NCBI GenBank assembly: GCA_039584685.1
Contig: JBDGXI010000063.1
Location: 1-11,373, forward strand
Length of the DNA: 11,373 nucleotides
Direction of reading: 5' to 3'
Origin: Benthicola sp039584685
GTDB taxonomy: Bacteria > Gemmatimonadota > Gemmatimonadetes > Palauibacterales > Palauibacteraceae
How positions within the stretch are numbered: the stretch's first letter is position 1; each line of letters starts with the position of its first letter. Position numbers and translations under genes: made by a program. Under the pieces are notes generated by a model. That model worked only from the letters and a program-made list of their open reading frames with translations. It was not told where the DNA came from and searched no databases. Positions 6,801 through 11,373 of the stretch are shown here, one piece after another.

Positions 6801-8357
6801 CTCGAGGCAGCCCAGCGAGAGGCCTCACGAAGAAGGGATGAGGAGACGGCACGGCGGGAAGCGGAAATCACGGCGGCGGGCCGGGCAGCGGAGCTGGAGG
6901 CTGCGAGGGAGGCTGCGGTGGCCGAGGCTGAGCGGATGGCCGCGGAAGCTGCCTCGGCTGTCGAGGCAGCGCGTCTCGAAGTGGAGCGAAGAGAGGCTGC
7001 CGAGAAGGAATCCGCCCAGAAGTCGATGCAGCTCGATGCCGCGCGGCAGGCCGCAGAGGACGCGCTCAAGCAGGCGTCCGAGAAGCGGGCCGCAAAGGAG
7101 GCCATCCAGGAACAGGCCGCCCTCGAGACCGAGGAGGACGAAGCAGCCCTTCGCGAAACCGAAGAGCGCATCGCGCGCGAGGCCTCGGACCTGGAGAAGG
7201 CGCGTGCGGCAGCAGAGGAACGCGCAGCCGTTCTCGCGGCCGAGGCGGAAGACGCCTGGCGCTCCGCCCGAATGGAGTCGGACCGGCGCCGCAAGGCAGA
7301 GTCAGAAGCCGCGGCGCAGGTCGCCGAGTTCGAGGCCGCACGGCTGGCCGCCGAAGAGGAGGCCGCTCGCATGGCCGCCAAGGCCAGGCAGGTAGCCGAG
7401 GTCGCGCGCGAAGAGGTCGCCCGCCTGCGCATGGAGCGCAAGTCCCTCGAGCAGATGGTCGCGCACCGCGGTGCAGAACTGGAGGCGATTCGCCATACCA
7501 CGGCCCAGGAGGTGGAGCGTCGCAGGGATGCAGAGCTCAGGCGCGCGGAGGAAGCCGCGGCGCGGGTCAAGGCGGAGAAGATGGTGGAACAGGCGACCCG
7601 CCAGGTTTCCGTGGACAACGCACGCCGCGAGGTGGCCGAGGCCGACGCGAAGCAGGCTGCGGAATCGGCGCTTGCCGCAGAGCGGGAGGCGGTCGACGAT
7701 CGCGAGACCGAGGCCGAGGAGGCGGAACGACGGAGTGAGATCGAGGCCGCGCGGAGACGTAGACGTGCGCGGTTGGCGAGCGCCGCACGCCAGGTCGGGA
7801 ACGTAGCCGCGAGCATAGCGATCGTGGCGGTGGCAGCATTTGGCGCCAACCAGATCTTCCAGCTGCCCGACTCGGCCTTGCTGCTCGACTCGCCGGCGGT
7901 GCGGACCGTGCCCATGGCACCCGCGCAGGCCAGACTTCCCGACGGATCGTTGGGAGATGCGGCGGCAGGTGATTCTGCCGGCACCAGAGGCAACTTTCCG
8001 GTCGTCCTTCCCCCGGATTTCGAGTCCGGCTTCCCCGGACTGGAGGAACCCGAGATCGTTCCGGCCGGCATCGACCCCCGCATCTTCGTGCTCGACGCCC
8101 TGGCCGACTCGGCCGATGGCGCGATGGTCGGCTTCCGGGACCTGGCCATGGAATTCGAGTCGGGAACTGCCGGATGCGATGAGCTCAAGGCGGCTTACGA
8201 AGCAGTCGATTCGAGGTGGGTGGCTTACGTCGTAACCGGCGTCTCCAGGTTAGAGACCGATCTGGACGAGGAGCGGGCCGCTCGCCACGCGGACCTCACC
8301 CGGGATATGCAGAGGATAGCGCTGTCCTACGAAGTGACGGGTTGTCCGATTCCCTGA
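3897..8357 (+). CDS. Giant membrane-anchored coiled-coil protein with degenerate JAMM/MPN domain
   Basis: A 1486-aa protein with a clear domain order. Residues about 50-205 resemble a JAB/MPN (Mov34) domain: GLLAGD at 80-85, GWYLRHAGGPVALSEG at 138-153, LNTHRKYFGEPWHSAVVI at 155-172, then GGFFR at 181-185. Of the zinc motif H-x-H-x7-S-x2-D only His143 and Ser151 remain; the first His is Leu141 and the Asp is Ala154, so peptidase activity is unlikely. Residues about 262-1285 are an almost unbroken Ala/Glu/Arg coiled coil, about 150 nm if one helix. RRRRR (1286-1290) precedes one membrane helix (about 1302-1322, VAASIAIVAVAAFGANQ). By the positive-inside rule the rod is cytoplasmic and the last 164 residues are periplasmic; these include Cys1427 and Cys1483, a possible disulfide. 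No good Shine-Dalgarno precedes 3897, and Met12 (3930) is an alternative start. I know no named family with this architecture; the role may be scaffold, spacer or envelope-linked cytoskeleton. Confidence 0.88.
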   Translation: MATENETRTHEMRPAGSGSGAERVHISVPQPLPRSIRWEPIEGETTSDVAPLYDIFITQSALRQLLDHVRGGEDEERSFGLLAGDLCEDLDSGRRYVLISGVCHSSLPLLDDPQDLIPAEAWDELRRGGARLRGNLVGWYLRHAGGPVALSEGALNTHRKYFGEPWHSAVVIGGAEEEACGGFFRQTSEGLSPSLALPFFEVVATRAIGSGERRTVLHWTNVRTDAVVARDDSTAAELSEDAGGATREAAGGPFGHAVEFSGPLAEEIARRSIVAAAARTAVELGEQRQKAEKAAKKAEENAARRAAELESARVAAEEAAQRTAELEQEEAEKAAAEKAAQRIAELEQEEAEQADAAAKRAEEEAERRQAERRQAEDAAAEAEAAARQAESAAKQAEEEADRLALDLDELRTAASEAERRAADLEEALRATEADAARRVAEQEAARQAAEEEAARQAEEARSARKAAELESERRRTEEAARIAAEEEAARRIEEAQQGRHVAEQEAERKAAELESTLEAAELARRRADQEAQNRAAELEAARTEAELEAERHARELEATLARAEEARQAAERSAARRAAELEAARRETEELAERQAAELKATLEAAEANRSEAEAEALRRAAELEAARQKAQEEAERQAAELQATLDEAELARKAAEEHAAKRTAELEAARKAAEEEATRTAAELQATLEAAEKARTAAEEEAARRTAELEAARRAAKDEAARQATEAAEAIRAAETEAAKRAAEAEAAREAAEREALRRQAEAEAHEKAISEAVRRVTALESARKAAEAEAARWASEAETARKEAEEEAALRTAELETMRQAVAEARQAAERDAERRAAEVEEARKAAEDSERRASEAEAAQILAEAEAERHRSEEALRREAEAAAVQKAAELEAAREAAEQEAERRAADAEAAQKQAAAEAERREAEAEARRAAEEEAARITGELAETRQTAAADATRWTAEAEAALEAAQREASRRRDEETARREAEITAAGRAAELEAAREAAVAEAERMAAEAASAVEAARLEVERREAAEKESAQKSMQLDAARQAAEDALKQASEKRAAKEAIQEQAALETEEDEAALRETEERIAREASDLEKARAAAEERAAVLAAEAEDAWRSARMESDRRRKAESEAAAQVAEFEAARLAAEEEAARMAAKARQVAEVAREEVARLRMERKSLEQMVAHRGAELEAIRHTTAQEVERRRDAELRRAEEAAARVKAEKMVEQATRQVSVDNARREVAEADAKQAAESALAAEREAVDDRETEAEEAERRSEIEAARRRRRARLASAARQVGNVAASIAIVAVAAFGANQIFQLPDSALLLDSPAVRTVPMAPAQARLPDGSLGDAAAGDSAGTRGNFPVVLPPDFESGFPGLEEPEIVPAGIDPRIFVLDALADSADGAMVGFRDLAMEFESGTAGCDELKAAYEAVDSRWVAYVVTGVSRLETDLDEERAARHADLTRDMQRIALSYEVTGCPIP
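4851..4970 (+). repeat. 60-bp tandem repeat inside the coiled-coil gene, two copies
   Basis: Two adjacent 60-base units (4851-4910 and 4911-4970) agree at 36 of their first 40 positions and then diverge. They are in frame, 20 codons each, encoding AAQRTAELEQEEAEKAAAEK (residues 319-338) and AAQRIAELEQEEAEQADAAA (339-358). This indicates a fairly recent in-frame duplication. Confidence 0.75.
4992..5021 (+). repeat. Perfect 15-bp tandem duplication inside the coiled-coil gene
   Basis: The 15-mer GAGAGACGTCAGGCC occurs twice head to tail with no mismatch. It adds a duplicated ERRQA (residues 366-370 and 371-375). The unit is in frame but is five residues, which does not fit a heptad or hendecad, so it should locally shift the coiled-coil register. 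Confidence 0.85.
5424..6068 (+). repeat. Five tandem 129-bp (43-residue) compound coiled-coil repeats
   Basis: Residues 510-724 divide exactly into five 43-residue units, each a 25-residue part followed by an 18-residue part. The 25-mers start at residues 510, 553, 596, 639 and 682 (for example AAELQATLEAAEKARTAAEE plus EAARR). The 18-mers start at 535, 578, 621, 664 and 707 (for example TAELEAARKAAEEEATRT). All but one 25-mer begin AAEL (ARELEATL in the second), and all 18-mers carry [AT]AELEAAR. The lengths fit 7+7+11 and 7+11, that is three heptads and two hendecads per unit. The DNA has drifted at third positions, so the amplification is older than the flanking 15-bp duplication or the protein period is under selection. 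Confidence 0.85.
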
Positions 8358-8439
8358 TCGCTCGAACACGTCCCGCCGACTCCACTGCTACGAGGAGCTG
8401 GGGATCTTTCCGTACTTCCCGGTGGCGTTCGGACCGGAA

Positions 8440-9303
8440 TCAGAACCGGAAGCTGAACGTAACCCACCGGGCGGGCGAAACGGCGCGCAGGTCGGGTCCG
8501 AGGCGCTGCTCCTCGAACCACTTCCAGACGGTGGTCGAGGTCAGATAGCCGAGGATACTCCCGGCCAGCACATCCGACAGCCAGTGCTTGTCCGAGTACA
8601 GGCGGCTCCAACCCGCGATCCCCGCCAGGGAGAAGAACGTCGCATAGGCCCATCCCTGGTCGATCTGCCTTGCCACGATGTTCGAGATCCCGAAAGCGCT
8701 CCACGCGTGTCCCGAGATGAAAGAGGCCCGTTCGTTCGCGGTCGTGAAGGGCTTGAAGCTGAAATGGCCCGCGCCGAGCTCGGGGCGGGCGCGGCCCGCG
8801 ATCATCCTTGCGGGTTGCTGCACGAGGCCGACGAAGAGCAGCACGTCCATCATCATCATTCCAGTGTCCCTCACCCCGTCCGATCCAAAGGCCACGCCGG
8901 CCCCGTACGTGATGAGACTCGCCGGTACCGTGACGTACGGCGTGCCGTACCAGAATCCGACGCGCTCCAGTACGTCGCCCAACTTGCCGCGCGAGCCCTG
9001 GATGGCGTTCCTCAGGTCTTCCTCGAAGAGCGTCGAGGCGGCGACGCCCCCGGTGATGAGCCCGGCGGTCACCCAGTCGCCAGAGTCCCAGCGCCCCGGC
9101 GAGCCCAGGGTGTAAGTGAACGCGTCCCACACCTCCGCCATGTCGGAAGAGAAGGTGCGCTCGACGGGCGAGGCCGCCGGGGCTTGCGGGACGGTCGCCC
9201 ACTGAGCCTGCGCGACACGTGGGGCGAAGCAGGCGGCGCAAGCGAACAGCCAGGCTGCGAATACGTTCCGAAACTCCACGACCGTCAGAACGCGAAGGCC
9301 CAT
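8440..9303 (-). CDS. Secreted PAP2-family acid phosphatase
   Basis: A 287-aa protein of the type 2 phosphatidic acid phosphatase superfamily, which removes phosphate from lipids such as phosphatidic acid, undecaprenyl pyrophosphate or lipid A. The three motifs are in order: R166-x6-R173-P174 (Arg where Lys is usual), I196-S-G-H199 (the usual PSGH with Ile for Pro), and S233-R-LYSDK-H240-WLS-D244, a perfect SRx5Hx3D with the catalytic His. Residues 1-33 form a signal peptide (FAAWLFACAACF, then VAQAQ), so the enzyme acts outside the inner membrane. Hydrophobic helices follow around 78-92, 150-163 and 218-232. The C terminus, ARWVTFSFRF, looks like an outer-membrane beta-strand ending in Phe. 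Start 9303 lies inside the end of the upstream outer-membrane protein gene (19-bp overlap) with no Shine-Dalgarno, suggesting translational coupling; GTG at 9279 is an alternative. The in-frame extension further upstream is shadow coding. Confidence 0.9.
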   Translation of the reverse strand: MGLRVLTVVEFRNVFAAWLFACAACFAPRVAQAQWATVPQAPAASPVERTFSSDMAEVWDAFTYTLGSPGRWDSGDWVTAGLITGGVAASTLFEEDLRNAIQGSRGKLGDVLERVGFWYGTPYVTVPASLITYGAGVAFGSDGVRDTGMMMMDVLLFVGLVQQPARMIAGRARPELGAGHFSFKPFTTANERASFISGHAWSAFGISNIVARQIDQGWAYATFFSLAGIAGWSRLYSDKHWLSDVLAGSILGYLTSTTVWKWFEEQRLGPDLRAVSPARWVTFSFRF

Positions 9304-11373
9304 TCGAAGTAGAACGTCGTGCCCTCCTCGCCTGCGCCCGCTTCCAGCGAGAGGATGTTCTTGGTTCCAAGCAGCCCCCACCACAGGCCGCCTCCGAAGC
9401 CCCAGTGCGCGCTGCCGGGAGAAGATCCGTCGACCCAGACTCTGCCGACATCCGCGAATCCCAGGATTCCCCACATTGAAGGCATCAGCAGGTGTCCGTC
9501 CAGCAGATGGAGGCGAAGCTCGGCGGAACCGTACGCCGACGCGTCGCCGGCGAATCGGTCGACGAGCCACCCGCGCAGGGAGCCCGGGCCGCCGATGAAG
9601 GCCGCGTCATACCAGGGGGTGGTTCCCCAGATCTTCCTTCCCCCGAGTCGGGCGGCTCCGTGTGTAGCGTCCCTGAAGATCGGGATCTGCAGGTAGCCCT
9701 TGAGCTCTCCCTCCAGCCACCCGTACGGCTCGACGAGGTCCAGCCAGGCGGGGTAGTACCTGCCCTGGGCCGTGAACGCGGCTCCCGTCAGCCTGGGAAT
9801 CTCGCCCGTCCACATGACCTGGATGTTCCGCCGCGAGTCCCAATCGAAACGGGCGAATCCCCCGGCCTGCCAGGTGTCGTCGCGTCCGTATAGAGAAGGA
9901 AGCTGGTTGATGAACCGGGCGGGATCGTCCTCTGTCCGGGAGAAGCTGACGACGGGCCCTATGGCCAGGCTCGTCGACGTGCCCGGAAACGACCCGGCAG
10001 CGAGCTCGAGTGATGACCGGGTCAGATGCACGCGCGCGGCGCTGTTGCTGAGTTCCGGCGAGTCGTTCCCGAAACCGAAGAAGTTCATCACGTCGAAGCT
10101 GCTCGCCCTGGCCCGCCCCATCACGTAGGCCCGTGAATTCTCGAACCGGAAGTCCCCGTTCACGCTCAGCTCGTACTGGAGCTCCGTGGACAGCGCCCCG
10201 AACAGCCCGACCTTCGAAGCGTACGGATCCTTTCGAAAGCCGTAGTCGAACCAGTTCATGCCGAACCCGGCCATGAAGCCGTAGTCCGAGCTCGCACCCA
10301 GCGCGATCTTCGGCATGGTGGCGCGACCCCAGTCGCGGCGCGGGTGCTGAGTGGGATCCGGGATCTCGGGAGGATCGTCCCAGTGCTTCGCGCTGACGCC
10401 CTGGGATCGCCCTCCCGTGACCCGCATGTCGCCAGTCACGTCATACAGACGCACGCCGCCGGTGTTCGTCTCGAAATGGACTTCATCAGAGCCGCCGCCG
10501 CCGATGAGGCGCACTCTTATCGGTAGAGTCCCCTCCCCCGTCACCATGACCCGGTCGTCACCTCCGTTCAGGTAGACCCTGACTTCCCTCGTTTCGTCGG
10601 CATGGAAGATCCTTATGAACCAGGGCTCCACGTCGGCCCCGCGCGCCGCGACGGTGACCTGCACGGACCGGTCGCCCGTGCGGCTCACGGTCACCGCTTC
10701 TGCCTCGTTCGTGGCGTGTACGTCCACTTCCCGGGCCATCAGGAGGTAGAATCGGTCGGCCGCTTCGGGCAGCTTTCCCCTCCGAACCTTGAGGTGACCG
10801 CCGATTCGATCCGCGTCGAGCGCGTAGTGCCCGGGTGGCAGACGCTTGAGGGCCCGGTCCACGACGTCGTCGGAAAAGGCTCCCGCCAGGGCCGTCGCCG
10901 TCGAATCGAAGACGGGACGCGGCAGGTCGGCCAGGAACCGGCGGTCCAACCAGCGGGCGTTCCAGTGGAGGCTCAGGGGGTGCATCCCGTCGCCGAAGCC
11001 CGTGAACTGCGGCGCCATGCTCTGCGCCAACCCGGGAAACACTCCATCGAGGCGCGAGAAGGCCTGGTCGCGGTCCAGGGGAATCGGATACCACGCGTGG
11101 CCCTCCCCGTCGTCGTAGGCGGCCCAACGCCACTGGTTGGCGTGCCGGTCCCAGTCGCCGACGTAGAAGTCGAGGAGGCGAGCCGTCAGCAGAGCCCGTG
11201 AGTCGACCCGGTCGGCACCCGAGCCCTGCAGGTGCTCGAGGAGGGTCCCACTGCCCACGACTGCGCGCGGCCGTCCCATGGGCTGGAGGTCCGTCATGTG
11301 CTCGTCGGCTGATTCCTCGATCAGGCCCGGCAGACCCCTGAACGTGTCGCGGAATTCGCCGAGCCCGGGCTCG
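9285..11373 (-). CDS. Outer-membrane protein: kinase-like region fused to Omp85/surface-antigen barrel (5' end missing)
   Basis: 695 residues are visible; the frame is open to the right edge, so the start, any signal peptide and any earlier domain are missing. Numbering is from the first visible residue. Residues about 45-110 contain LDFYVGDWDRHANQWRW (D75-R-H77) and PIPLDRDQAF (D100-R-D102). This resembles the catalytic loop and metal-binding Asp segment of HipA/FAM20-like kinases. Residues about 200-330 look beta-rich, with FIRIFHADETREVRVYLNGG, DDRV and LIGGGGSDEVHF. From about 350 to the end is a 16-strand-type barrel with alternating aromatic strands, a GGPGSLRG motif typical of the Omp85/ShlB and bacterial surface antigen family, and a final FYFEWAFAF ending in Phe, the BAM recognition pattern. 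Relatives are usually annotated as BamA/TamA-family outer-membrane proteins, some with an N-terminal metallophosphatase, which cannot be assessed here. No POTRA domain is visible. It overlaps the PAP2 gene downstream, so the two likely form an operon. Confidence 0.85.
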   Translation of the reverse strand, partial: EPGLGEFRDTFRGLPGLIEESADEHMTDLQPMGRPRAVVGSGTLLEHLQGSGADRVDSRALLTARLLDFYVGDWDRHANQWRWAAYDDGEGHAWYPIPLDRDQAFSRLDGVFPGLAQSMAPQFTGFGDGMHPLSLHWNARWLDRRFLADLPRPVFDSTATALAGAFSDDVVDRALKRLPPGHYALDADRIGGHLKVRRGKLPEAADRFYLLMAREVDVHATNEAEAVTVSRTGDRSVQVTVAARGADVEPWFIRIFHADETREVRVYLNGGDDRVMVTGEGTLPIRVRLIGGGGSDEVHFETNTGGVRLYDVTGDMRVTGGRSQGVSAKHWDDPPEIPDPTQHPRRDWGRATMPKIALGASSDYGFMAGFGMNWFDYGFRKDPYASKVGLFGALSTELQYELSVNGDFRFENSRAYVMGRARASSFDVMNFFGFGNDSPELSNSAARVHLTRSSLELAAGSFPGTSTSLAIGPVVSFSRTEDDPARFINQLPSLYGRDDTWQAGGFARFDWDSRRNIQVMWTGEIPRLTGAAFTAQGRYYPAWLDLVEPYGWLEGELKGYLQIPIFRDATHGAARLGGRKIWGTTPWYDAAFIGGPGSLRGWLVDRFAGDASAYGSAELRLHLLDGHLLMPSMWGILGFADVGRVWVDGSSPGSAHWGFGGGLWWGLLGTKNILSLEAGAGEEGTTFYFEWAFAF

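Noticed and set aside
4800..7700. CRISPR array or DNA-level satellite in the repetitive stretch
   Set aside because: Repeats are in frame, diverged at third codon positions and without unique equal-length spacers; they are protein-level coiled-coil repeats.
5381..8188. A 935-codon open frame antisense to the coiled-coil gene, and other long antisense or alternative frames there
   Set aside because: The Ala/Glu/Arg codons of the real gene (GCC, GAG, CGC) rarely give stop codons in other frames. The antisense product is a Ser/Ala/Arg low-complexity string with no motif, while the plus frame has domains at both ends.
8358..8439. Hairpin CCGGT/ACCGG (8419-8437) between the convergent coiled-coil and PAP2 genes as a bidirectional terminator
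   Set aside because: It has a 5-bp stem, a 9-base loop and no flanking T or A tract. Nothing else is seen in this 82-bp gap.
9304..9570. 89-residue upstream extension of the PAP2 protein
   Set aside because: It is Arg/Gly/Pro-rich shadow sequence inside the barrel gene and would bury the clear signal peptide that begins at 9303.

Overview
The window is about 11.4 kb of very GC-rich, densely coding bacterial DNA. Two genes end in aromatic outer-membrane beta-strands, and one encodes an Omp85/surface-antigen-type barrel, so the host is diderm (Gram-negative). The gene style (long Ala/Glu/Arg-rich proteins, a DUF255/SPATA20 thioredoxin protein, an outer-membrane barrel next to a PAP2 phosphatase) would fit Gemmatimonadota or a similar high-GC environmental phylum. 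That assignment is a guess and rests on no marker gene. No rRNA, tRNA, CRISPR array, insertion sequence or phage gene is visible.

Layout from left to right. (1) The first 27 codons of a minus-strand psuG (pseudouridine-5'-phosphate glycosidase) run off the left edge. (2) Divergent to it is a plus-strand 247-aa protein that joins an acidic helical TerB/TIC110-like region to a C-terminal dodecin domain. (3) Convergent with that, 11 bp away, is a 693-aa minus-strand DUF255/SPATA20-type protein: a thioredoxin-like CHWC domain followed by a long N-acylglucosamine-epimerase-like toroid. (4) A 98-aa plus-strand hypothetical has a strong ribosome-binding site. (5) After a 255-bp relatively AT-rich gap comes the centrepiece, a 1486-aa plus-strand protein. 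It has an N-terminal JAMM/MPN-like domain with a degenerate metal site, about 1000 residues of Ala/Glu/Arg coiled coil, a single membrane helix near the C terminus and a roughly 160-residue presumed periplasmic tail. (6) Convergent with it is a minus-strand pair that overlaps by 19 bp. A large outer-membrane protein (5' end beyond the right edge) carries a kinase-like DWDRH region before its barrel and is followed by a secreted PAP2-family phosphatase.

The OMP and PAP2 genes look like one transcription unit, probably acting on envelope lipid or polyprenyl phosphates. The giant coiled-coil protein seems to be a cytoplasmic rod anchored in the inner membrane, built by repeated internal duplication. 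Its best-preserved part is a 43-residue unit repeated five times, made of three heptads plus two hendecads. It is the most unusual item in the window, followed by the TerB-like/dodecin fusion and the kinase-like/Omp85 fusion. No function is demonstrated for any of the three.
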